A DNA stretch of 64,000 bases from Diadophis punctatus similis. Its lineage: Eukaryota > Chordata > Lepidosauria > Squamata > Dipsadidae. A program made the position numbers and the translations under genes. The notes under the pieces were generated by a model that saw nothing but the letters and a program-made list of their open reading frames with translations, was not told the origin of the DNA and ran no database searches. Where the stretch lies: NCBI GenBank assembly GCA_023053685.1, contig JALIGW010000001.1, positions 52,573,359 through 52,637,358 of the forward strand, written 5' to 3'. Below are positions 34,592-44,689 of this stretch, piece after piece (position 1 is the first letter of the stretch; each line of letters begins with the position of its first letter).

Positions 34592-35780
34592 ATTTGTTTT
34601 TCTACATGAATTGTGGGCGGGAAAATCAGTCTATTTTCAGAAGGCATTTATTAATGTATCAATTTTGATTTTTCAAAATATTCTGTTTTATTTTCCAACA
34701 TTAAGATCATGTTGTCTTACTTTAATACAGTTTGTGATGTTTTTTTTTTGTTCCCTGGGGTTTTTTTTTGTCTGTTTTGTTTTTTTGAGTTGGGAATTTC
34801 ATTAGACAATGACAAGTGGTTCCAGTTCACATGTCAGCTTGGGTAGATCAGAGGAGAAATCTCTTTTTAGTGTCTAATTTCTTCTGCTCTTATCTTTTCC
34901 AGGAAGTTACAGATGGATAAATGATACCACTAACTGTTATTAAACCAGGGAAGCAGATGCTTACAGAGGATAGTGGTTGTGTATGTGTGTGTATATACAT
35001 ACAAACACACATATATATGCACACTGTGGGTGGAAATGCTACTTGGATCTATGTTTGTCTTCTGGTAACCTACAGAGCCAGAAAATTCAACACTGAATTG
35101 GATGATTTCATAAGAGGAAAATACCTGTCTTTTCCCCTCAATAATTTCTTTTTTCAAAGTTTGCCTTTTGTTCATTTCCAGAAATATTGCTCTTAGCAAG
35201 GCACAGCATTTCAACAACTTTCCATAATACTGGAAATTTTCCTGGAATCTCTCAACAAAGAAACGATTTTAAACAGCAATACAATCTTCACAGCAGTTAT
35301 TCAACTTTTTCTTCTGCCCATCTTTCAAGAGTTAGGGAGTATTTGAATTGTCTTTGATAGCATGACAGTAATATCTAGGTATTCATCTTAATACATTTCC
35401 TTTTTCAAAATGTGGTTTCCTGAAGAAGAGTTCCAAGGGACTATTCCCTTGACAGTTCTTAGGATCCAGTCAGCAATGCCAATAGAAGCAGATATTCCGG
35501 GTAGGGTTTATCTTGGAGATAAAAAGTGAAAAGTAATTCACAACAAAAATGAGAGAATATTTGTATTCCAAAATCAAATCAAATAATGGTAAACAATGTA
35601 AGGTGCTTGGATAAAAACAAAGTTGAAAGAAACCGAGTAGTTTAGAATGGAAAGAGAGTGACATAAAAATGCCTTTTTGTCCCCATTTCTATTAATGTAT
35701 TCACTGAATATATTACAAGAATTGCGCAAGATAACAGCTGGAATGAAGACTGGAGATTAAAACACTAACATTTGGAGATA
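34592..35780. other. intergenic, no gene seen
   Basis: Contains a short (TG/CA)-rich run at about 34977-35015; otherwise nothing recognised. Confidence 0.45.
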
Positions 35781-36021
35781 TAGCAATAGAAATAGCAATA
35801 CCACATAGACTTATATACACTTATATTCACAGTGCTTTATAGCCCTCTCTAAGCAGTTTACAGAGACCACATTATTGCCCCCGACAAGCTGGGTCTTTTT
35901 ACAGACCTTGGAAGGATGGAAGGCTGAATCAACCTTGAGCCGGTGAGACTCAAACTGCTGGCAGTTGGCAGAATTAGCCTGCAATACTGCATTCTAACCA
36001 CTGTGCCATCACAGCTCTAAC
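35781..36021 (-). mobile_element. MIR-like squamate SINE, antisense, full length
   Basis: Runs from the AATAGCAATA tail through 'ctctctaagcagtttacag' to the tRNA-like head complement 'ctaaccactgtgccatcac'. Confidence 0.85.
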
Positions 36022-36307
36022 CAGGCAGCAGCACTTTGCTAGCTGATAGTAGGTTCTCTTAGTGCCTTGTTTCTTTTTCTGCCCAATGCAAGGAGGAAAA
36101 AGAATAGCAGATGAGGTGTTGAGGAAGGGGAAGGGAAGATCCACAATTATTTTTGTATAACCTCTTTCCCAAAACATGCTATTTTGTATAAAAAAATAAC
36201 TACTATTAGTTACCATATAGTACTGTTGTCTGTGGCTCCACTGAATCTGTAAGGAGGGATCAATCATATCATCTTAGTCTAAAAGAAATCTGTCATTAAT
36301 TTCTTTT

Positions 36308-36540
36308 AGCAATAGCAATAGCACTTAGACTTATATACCGCTTCATAGTGCTTTAAAGCCCTCTCTAAGCGGTTTACAGAGTTCAGCATATTGCCCCCAA
36401 CAATCTGGGTCCTCATTTTACCGACCTCAGAAGGATGGAAGGCTGAGTCAACCTTGAGCCGGTGAGATTTGAACAGCTGAACTGCTGAACTAGCAGTAGC
36501 CTGCAGTGCTGCATTTAACCACTGCACCATCTCGGCTCTT
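36308..36540 (-). mobile_element. MIR-like squamate SINE, antisense, full length
   Basis: Same family as 35781-36021 and better preserved. On the minus strand the head reads 'gagatggtgcagtggttaaa' (A-box-like), the B-box-like 'gttcaaatctcacc' follows, and the tail ends (GCTATT)n. Confidence 0.9.
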
Positions 36541-36704
36541 TTTACATTCCAAGTTAAGGCCATGAATTGAGCCTGGCATTTGGTAAGAGTTGAGCTATAT
36601 CCTGTCCAACCCTAGCTAACTCCTGCTAAGGATTGTATGTTTCTAAGAAAGGAGAATATTTGTAGCTCAGGGTTGGCATGAGGGATCCTTGATGCTTTCT
36701 GAGC

Positions 36705-37790
36705 TTGTGGTCTCTGCTGATCAGGATGTCCAGAATGGTAGCGAGTTGTTGTTTTCTCCTTCATCATCATAGCACTTCCACAAATACAACCAAAAATATG
36801 GATCCGATATGTAGACTATACCTTCACCATAATAAAAAAATGACCAATTAGAGAACTCCCACAGAACCATCAATAACATATTTAAAGGAATCCAGTTGAC
36901 TAGAGAAGAAGAAAACAACAACTTGCTACTGTTCCTGGACATCCTGATCAGCAGAGATCACAATGGCAAACTAGAAACCCAATTCTACCCATACCAACCA
37001 GGTGCTCCACTACCAAAGCAACAATCCAACCTCTCACAAGAGAAGCTGCATAAGGACTTTATTTAGATGAGGCCAAACACACTGCAGCAACCCGGAACAG
37101 CAGAAAAAGGAAATAAATCATCTATATAACATATTACAACAAAATGGATATCCACACAACTTTATCAAAATTTCCCTGACCACTCAATCCAATATAGCAC
37201 AACCAACACAAACCCTAAAAAGAATACACTGCCATACATTAACAATATCTCAGAAACCACTAACAGACTACTAAAACAATATGGGATCAGCATAGCACAC
37301 AAGCCAACTAAAGCCTTTCAAAACAGCCTAAGCAAACCAAAGAATCTAACAACCGCAGAAGAAGAAAAAAGGAATCATCTACAACATACGATGTAAGTAC
37401 TGCAACAACCATTATGTAGGACAAACAGGCAGAAGACTGGCAGAACGCATCCACGAACATCAACTAGCAGTCAGAAAACATGATGAAAATTATTTAATCT
37501 CACAACATTTAGATAAATTTCATCATAGTTTCAATTGGGAAAATGTGACCATCCTAAACCAAGTCCAGTCCAAAAATGCCATGGAATTTCTAGAAGCCTG
37601 GCACTCTGACAAAACAGCCATCAATGGATACATAAACATTAACAACATCTATAGATTATGCAAAAGAGACTCACTCAGCCCAGAAAGGAACAAAAAGACC
37701 CAAGCACCTCTCCACCAACAATCAGCACCCAGATCAGCATAGATTAACTCCAAAGTTAATATCAGATCATCAATTAAGTAAACACCCCAA
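36705..37790 (+). mobile_element. Penelope-like element A, 5' portion (RT end and GIY-YIG nuclease)
   Basis: Broken frames carry a Penelope-like polymerase. 36794-36843 encodes 'KIWIRYVDYTF', the RT catalytic motif with YVDD changed to YVDY. 36860-36990 encodes 'LLFLDILISRDHNGKLETQ'. 37390-37480 encodes 'NNHYVGQTGRRLAERIHEH', the GIY-YIG endonuclease core, followed by 'EFLEAWHSD'. Several stops and shifts make it inactive. 36705-36762 is an inverted copy of 36905-36963, so the 5' end carries a flipped segment. The element resumes at 38815 after a nested insertion. Confidence 0.85.
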
Positions 37791-38193
37791 GGATAAAACA
37801 CCCAGACACAAACTGGGCAATGTGGTATATGTAGTACAATGCAGTAAGACATGTGCATATCTGTATATTGGGGAAACAAAACAACCACTTCATAAATGCA
37901 TGGCACAACACAGAAGAACAAACCTACCAGGACAAGATTGAGCAGTCTATCTGCATTTAAAAGACAAAGGCCACTCTTTTGAAGACAGAAAAATCCACAT
38001 TTTGGACAGAAAGAACCGCTGGTTTGAAAGAGGGGTCAAAGCAGCCATTTATGTCAAAATTGAACAGACCTCTCTCAACAGAGAGGAAGGGATATGACAT
38101 CATCTATCTCCAGTCCACAGCACAGTCCTTTCAGCAGTTCCAAGAAGGCTCCACACCCATTTGCACCACTCAGGTGACCCTGAGGACACAGAT
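37791..38193 (+). mobile_element. Penelope-like element B, GIY-YIG part, nested in A
   Basis: Encodes a different Penelope-like GIY-YIG: 'CSKTCAYLYIGETKQPLHKC', 'AQHRRTNLPGQD', 'KDKGHSFEDR' and 'RWFERGVKAAIYVKIE', with one in-frame stop after 'GQD'. The duplicated target 'aagtaaacaccccaa' (37776-37790) recurs at 38815-38832 as 'aagtaaacaataccccaa', marking this unit as an insertion into element A. A hAT MITE splits it. Confidence 0.85.
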
Positions 38194-38581
38194 CAGGGGT
38201 GGGTTCCACTTACCTTCGCCACCGGTTCACATCACGACGTTTCGTGTGTGCGCATTCCCTCGTGCAATTCTGCTTCCGGGCATGCTCAGTAGCTATAATC
38301 AGCCCGAAACACAGCTGAGGAGCTGATCAGCTGTGCTTCGGGCAAAGGAATAAAGGTAAATATAAACCCGGGGGTGGGAGGGAGGGCCCTTTTTCAAGCA
38401 GCAGCAGAGGAAAAAACTTCCAAACAGTAAAAAATTCACAAACCCCCCCCCCCCAAAAAAAGATGGCGGCACCCACGGACCGACACCGACTGAACCAGAT
38501 CTGTGATGCCATTGTGACATAACCAGAGGGTCGCTATCGGTTCGGGCGATCCGGTCCGAACCGGGAGGAACCCCACCCCTG
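38194..38581. mobile_element. hAT-type MITE, family 1, nested in Penelope B
   Basis: 388 bp with ends caggggtgggttcc and ggaaccccacccctg; perfect 8-bp duplication acacagat. Confidence 0.93.
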
Positions 38582-38814
38582 ACACAGATAAACCTCCAAG
38601 TGGCCTTAATGGCTCTCTAAAAGAATGCAAATGACCAGCTTTCTGCAAGGAACATAATTCCTTCCATTCTCCACTATCCACTCAGAGCTGAAGACACTTC
38701 TTGGATGAGAAGTGAAACATCTTCAAAGAAAAACCGGAAAGTCCAGTTGCCTCTTGAAAAAGCACCTTTGGGACAACCATGACCTGAATGTCTGAGAATC
38801 TCCATAGACAAATC
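38582..38814 (+). mobile_element. Penelope-like element B, 3' end
   Basis: Holds the characteristic 3' segment: a short hairpin 'gaagacacttcttggatgag' / 'aagtgaaacatcttc' (38692-38726) and 'tccagttgcctcttgaaaaa'. It ends at the repeated target site. Confidence 0.75.
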
Positions 38815-39045
38815 AAGTAAACAATACCCCAATCAAGAAATTGTCAAAGAAACCGACAGCAAACAACCCAATCAAACAATCTCTAAGACCACCCCCCACC
38901 AACGCTGACAGGCAAGCCACTGGAATATAAACTGACAGCAAACAGCAGTCCTTACTAGCACTGATGATCTTACCTAGTTTGGATAATGAAATGTCTGCAA
39001 GAAAACAAGCAAGCTCGGATAGCACCAACAACCCCTCGTATGTTT
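38815..39045 (+). mobile_element. Penelope-like element A, 3' end
   Basis: Resumes element A after the nested unit. It contains 'ctgatgatcttacctag' and 'gataatgaaatgtctgc', a CTGATGA ... GAAA arrangement at 38961-38991 that could be a decayed hammerhead ribozyme core. Confidence 0.65.
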
Positions 39046-39964
39046 CATGGCTCTGATTATGGGTTCTTAGTTTTATAATCTTATTTACACATTTTGCAGT
39101 AACATGAATTAACTGCTTGGAGTTTATTTGTTTCTAGTGACCAAGATGCAAGAGGTTAAATTAATACATTCAATTTTTGTCTCTTTTTTATTTAAGTAAA
39201 ACTAAGTAATAGAATTTTGAGGTCAAGCAGTTTTTTTGCTGTGCTGTTCTACAACAAATTCAGTATTAATAAGCATTCTGCCTTATATTGCCTTATATAA
39301 TGTGTAACACTACATTAAAATATGTCATTTGGTGTATTTATGTAACTCCTCTTCCAGCAATATTTTCATTTTTTTTTTAAAAAAAATCTAAGTTTACAGT
39401 GACTGTTAGATTTTAATACTTCACTGAATTTTCCACATGGATCTCCAATTTTGGATTCAGCATTTTTAAAAGCACACCTAATTTGCACTGCAATTGCTCT
39501 ATGATCATATGACATCGAACAAATAATTCCATTTTACACCTGGAAACAATTTCTCATTCCAATCTGACATTAGCAATGGGTCAGACTAAATCAGTTATGA
39601 TTTTTTGCATTGTCATGCACTTTCCCTTGTTTTTTTTCTTCGAATAGCATCCCAGCAAACATCATCACTAATCCAGATGGTGCTCATAACTGGCCATGCT
39701 GCTACCAAACTAAAGTAAACAGATACATCTGAAACTTTCAAACAATTTGAGTTGGCTGTTTATGTCAACAAATCTGAACGTTCCATTTCTTTTGAAGGGA
39801 TGACAGATTTGTGTTCCTTTCACTAGGGTACATGATAAGTCAGAGCTGCTGAGAAAAGATTGTGGAGAAAATCCAAATCTCAGTTCAAGAGAGCTTAAAT
39901 GCAGTTTTGGCAGAGCGAATTGCTACTTTTGATGTTACAATACACCTGAAAGATACCTCTACAA
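39046..39964. other. intergenic, no gene seen
   Basis: AT-rich unique DNA. Confidence 0.45.
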
Positions 39965-40589
39965 CAGTGTTTCCCAAAGTGTGGTACACATACCCCCAGG
40001 GGTACGGGAAGAGTTTGGTGGGGGTACGCGTTGCACCGGAGTTTGGTGGGGATCACGTGGGAATATCCACTGCACCGTGCTTAGCTGCGCCCACAGAACA
40101 AGGAAAGAAATAGGCGCGTATCACAGTTTTTACATGGGAACTGGGGCCATCGTACATCGTATCGCAACTCATTATGGCGGGAACTTCTGCGCATCCTTTG
40201 CGCAGCTCGGGTTCGGCCATTTTTAAACTGTGGGAACATTAACAGTTGACGTTGAGCCGCGGAGCTGTTTAAACGCCGGAGAATTGCAGTGTTATCTAAC
40301 GGTTAGACAGTCTTGTGAGGCGTGACATGGCGTGAATATACTGCACTTCATTACAGAGACAACTTACTTCTTTAATAGTTAGTTCCGGGCGCCTGTTATC
40401 GTGCTTTAGTAAGTTCCACTGATTTTGATTATTTTTATAAAATACAATTTTTATTTTGCATATGTACCAAAAAAATAAAAAATAAATATATTTTGATTTT
40501 TATTAAAGCATATGTTTTTTATGAGGGGTACTCAGCGTTACGAAAATTATAGAAGGGGTACACATATGTCAAAAGTTTGGGAAACACTG
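39965..40589. mobile_element. hAT-type element, family 6 (625 bp)
   Basis: Ends CAGTGTTTCCCAAAGTGTGG and CAAAAGTTTGGGAAACACTG; flanking octamers ctctacaa / ctctacga (7/8). The interior has GC-rich and then strongly AT-rich halves and could derive from an autonomous element, but no transposase motif is visible. Confidence 0.9.
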
Positions 40590-40597
40590 CTCTACGA

Positions 40598-40905
40598 CAA
40601 CACTGATGAATGAAAACCTTTTCCTATCTATTTCCCGTAGTTATCACTGGTGGTGAACTGTAGCTGGAACCCTAATGTTTCGGGAAGAGCTAAGGGGAGG
40701 GAAGCAATATGGGGAAATAAGAACAGACAAATCTGAGGCTGCTGAATTATGACTCCTGCACTGTTCTTTGGATTTGTTTTAAACCAGCTGGAATTTAGTG
40801 TTATGAAACAGCTACATCTTATCTTGTAAATGTCTTCTGGTTATTGTTCCTTCTTGATGTAGTAGATATTCTTATTTAAAAAAAGAAAAAAGAAAGAAAC
40901 TGAAG
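40598..40905. other. intergenic, no gene seen
   Basis: No repeat or coding motif recognised. Confidence 0.4.
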
Positions 40906-40975
40906 CAGTGTTTCTCAATCTTGGCAACTTCAAGCTGTGTAGACTTCAACTCCCAGAATTCCCCAGACAACACGT
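40906..40975. mobile_element. hAT-type MITE, family 7, truncated
   Basis: Begins cagtgtttctcaatcttgg and continues to 'acttcaactcccagaattcc'; the second half is missing. Related copies at 43799-43869 and 54854-55402. Confidence 0.65.
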
Positions 40976-43227
40976 TCTATAGCACACCAGTGTGTTGGTG
41001 GTGATGGTAATGAGAACATCTTGCATTTGTTTGAGGGGCTTATCAAGGACTCATTCATTGAGGGATGCACTCCAAAAGTTAGTGAGGTTGAGACACAAAG
41101 TAGTCCTGATGTGAAGTTGATTCTAATGATTCTAATTATAATTTTGGTTCTTCTATGGTTCCTTAAGCCTGCTTAACTTCAGACTTGGTCTTAAGTGAAA
41201 GGAATAGAAAATAAATTATTTGAAAAAGGCCAGAGTTCACTGAAGGACATTTGCTTTGCAGACAGAAAGTCTCAGTCTAATCCTTGCTTTATCAGATAAG
41301 CCTGAAAAAAACATCTACCTAAGATCTGGGAGAACCACTACTAGTCAGTGTCAACTATGTTGGGCTATGTGGACGAATCAAATGCTCTAATATTAAATAA
41401 CCTACTACAGTATATTTAGGTTGCAAAAATAGTATCTTTGCTGCCATCTGTTGGTTGTTTGATGTTTTGCAGACATGGTGGACCTAGCAAAAAGCGTTTT
41501 TTGGTTCTTATGAAAAACATTTCATAGCAACTGAGAGCACTATATAATCAAATATTTTTGAAGAATTCAAAATTAATTTAAATTGGATTTCAATTATATG
41601 GATTCTTTTAAAATCAGCAAGCATTTAGTAGTTTAAGAAACTAAATGTTTCAATTTAATTGATTGTGTAGCAGTTTCCAAGTATATTTACACTAGAACCT
41701 ACTTTAATACATGGTTTAGAATTATCTTGCTATTTCAGTTAATACAACGAAAGATTTACATCATTTGAATGAATTGAGTGATCTGAATGAAAACCTGGAG
41801 ATATTTTTAATTGTAAGGCCAGTTTATTTTAAAACTGAACTTTTTCATGTGTGGCTTAAATAAGGAACAGTGTTTAGACATTCCCTGAGATATTAATGGT
41901 ACCTCTAGACTTATCATTAGAGATGACAGGTTGCACCAGCTGGGGATCCAATTAAAGCAGCTGCTATGTTAATATAATCCACAAATATTAATAGATTTGT
42001 GATACTTTCATGGAGAATTGCAAAAGCTGCTTCACCACAGTGAAGATGTCACCTGTAGTTCAACTGGAAGCCTTGGATTCCAAGCAGTTTAAGATGACAG
42101 CCTGTCACTATCAATAAGAATTCATATAGGACAAATGAAAATAGCATGAACAGACAAGTAAACTAAGACATGACTTAATGTAAGTTTAAGACTAAGACAT
42201 GACTAACCCTAACCCTAACCCTTTTGATTAACTAGAAAAGTCCAGCTTTTCCAAAGAGAGTGTTTGTTGAGTGACTAAAACCTCATTTGAATCTAGCTCA
42301 CCTCTTGGTGACTTCTTGGAGACATCAGTACAATCATCCTAGCAACTGTACAGCAGTGACGTGACATAGCCTTCTAGAACACATTTTATTTTCCCTTCTT
42401 AGCCTATATTCCTGGTATTCCCTGGCAGTTTCCCATCTGTGGGATAACTGATGCTGATTTTTCAAACTGCTTTTGCAGTTTGGATGAAATTCCAAACATG
42501 GTATGTGATAGAGATACACAGCTATCCACAGCTTCAGTAGGTCTTAAGTGTGCTCATTTAGCACCATCTTAAAGAAGTCATTGCGTAGTCCCATGAAAAC
42601 ATGAGCCGAGTTAAAGAGGCATTTACAGGGATTTGCCCCCTTAACTCAAAAAGGAATTGGCTATCTCAATGCTATAAAAGACTAGTTGTGGGAATACAAA
42701 TTGAGGGTGAAAGTTTCTTCTCACACTGATAGGTTATGGATAAATGGATACTGCATCTCTTTCACAAAAAAAGGAAATGAAGGAGCATTCCCCACAACAA
42801 CCACAACTACCTATACATAGGGATCTTATTTAAAGATACAATACTCATTGGCATTCTTGAGTTGGAACATAGGCTTCCTTTTAATCAAGATTATTAATCA
42901 ATGCTCTAGGATTACCTTTTCTTGGATTAATCGTTTCTTGTTCAGACTGCAAGAAGAAATGAACATGAATCTGGACTAAACCGAGTTGATATTGATTCTG
43001 GGAACTGGAATTTAGGATTTAGGAGATATGTCTATTCTGCATGAGGTTGCATATCCCATTTAAAGAATCAGGTTGCAGTGCAGGGCTCTTCCTGGATCTG
43101 GCATTGATGGTGGACATCTGTCACAAGACAAGAGCATCTGATAATCTAGTTGTTCCCCTACTTGTATTAGAGACTGGTATCTATGAAGCATTCCTCGGTA
43201 AGCAACATCAAAACCTACCAATGAATG
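40976..43227. other. intergenic, no gene seen; short telomere-like run
   Basis: About 2.25 kb without a recognised transposon. 42203-42222 is a three-unit CCCTAA array, described separately. Short ORFs have no known motif. Confidence 0.45.
42203..42222. repeat. short interstitial telomere-like repeat
   Basis: Plus strand reads CTAACCCTAACCCTAACCCT. Just before it the 14-mer actaagacatgact occurs twice (42162-42175 and 42191-42204). Confidence 0.9.
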
Positions 43228-43283
43228 TTGGAGAGTTGGGCTAGAAGACCTCCAAAATGCCTTCAAACACTATGATTCTATGA
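43228..43283 (+). mobile_element. CR1 3' tail fragment
   Basis: 'gttgggctagaagacctcc' followed by 'ctatgattctatga' is the terminal CR1 sequence; only the last about 55 bp remain. Confidence 0.65.
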
Positions 43284-43798
43284 AAGCTCTGTTATTGCAA
43301 TGTTTTCATAATAGGGCAGCTCTCAAAGATGGTCAGGAAATTCAGAATGACTAGAATGCATTGTATTATGTAAAAGTCAGATTGGTATTTCTTAAAATGG
43401 CTACATTATACTTGTGCTGAAACAAATGTCTGCAAAAGTTACCAGAAACCAACTTAGGGTGCTCAGTATGGGGTACAAAATCTATTATGGCTTAATTTCA
43501 AATTGACTGCAAGACTAGAGATTACTATAAACCTGGACATGAACAGGGTATCTTTGCAGGCCTACCAGACATATGTTTAGCATCAACAATTAATACTTCT
43601 TTCTCTTTGGCAGGATCTATTTTATGGAACAAGCTGGCACTGAAGTTTAGATAAGATCCTTCTTTATTATATAGATTAGGAGGAGTGAGCTCATTTAAAA
43701 ACAGGCCTTTGAAAGTTGTTGTTGTTTTTAAAAAAATATTTCTTTGTTGAATTTTTGTAAGTGCCTTTGGGTGGCTTATAACATAGAGCAGTATTTCT
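43284..43798. other. intergenic, no gene seen
   Basis: The minus-strand frame covering this region shows no domain. Confidence 0.4.
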
Positions 43799-43869
43799 CC
43801 ATGCTGGCTGGAGAATTCTGGGAGTTGAAGTCCACATATCTTCAGGTTGCCAAGATGGAGAAACACTTG
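43799..43869. mobile_element. hAT-type MITE, family 7, internally deleted
   Basis: 'cagtatttctccatgctgg' and 'gccaagatggagaaacac' are inverted ends around 'gagttgaagtccacat'. No convincing 8-bp duplication. Confidence 0.6.
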
Positions 43870-44689
43870 GCATTGATCAATAGACAGACAGGATAGCTGG
43901 ACAGATCTTTGAAGGTCCCCTTCAGCCTGACTAAGCTTTGAACCAACTACCTCTTCCAAGTGACCATCAGAGTGAAGCTATGCTTTTCAGATGCATGCTG
44001 CTTTAATTAGGCACCCAAAGGAAGCTTCTGTGCAAGCCCATTTCTAGCCAAAGAAAGTAGCCTTGCCACAATGAATTGTCCTATTTCAGTGCTTTGCTGT
44101 GGAGGCAAATCAGCCCAACCTTCCTAGCTGTAACTGCCTGAAATTGGATTGCAGTAGCAGCCTAGATCAGTCTTCTTGAAACAGAGCAGCCCTGTTTCAC
44201 CCAATCCTAATGGATGGTTTACTTGAAAAATCATCTTTGGGCAATATTTTACTATTATGAGATAAAACATGGAAATGTTTGGCAGTAGAAATATCAGAGA
44301 CACTTGGATACAAGTCAAATGGAATCATAAAACACCTATTGAAATATTTTTCCAATCTTCTGTAAACTTTGAAGACCTACAGCAGGAACTGAAATGTAAG
44401 GTTTGTGCTTTATTTTAAGACTCCAGGGATATTTCTGGCTTTGACTTTTTTGTTTTACTTCTTTACTGCTGTGTAAAGATGCCAACAGATTGTTAAGATA
44501 TTAGACACAATTCTGACATTTCAAAAAATGTCTTATGAAATGGATCCTGTAAACTCATCATAAGGCAAGTTTATGAAGTATTTTCATGTTCTTTGCTAAA
44601 CCAGAAAATATTGTTGTGAAAGTTTGTTGAAGAATGCCATTCAGTTCTTAATCATTATACAATTCTGTGCCATGAATTTCCATTATTAT
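43870..44689. other. intergenic, no gene seen
   Basis: No repeat or coding motif recognised. Confidence 0.4.

Noticed and set aside
36308..36540. tRNA gene candidates at SINE heads (also 9879, 59003, 59411)
   Set aside because: A- and B-box-like sequences are there, but each is joined to a SINE body and tail and does not fold as a full cloverleaf by eye.
42203..42222. Chromosome end or telomere array
   Set aside because: Only three units with ordinary DNA on both sides.
43525..43959. A 144-codon minus-strand ORF
   Set aside because: It crosses a family 7 MITE and shows no domain; chance open frame.
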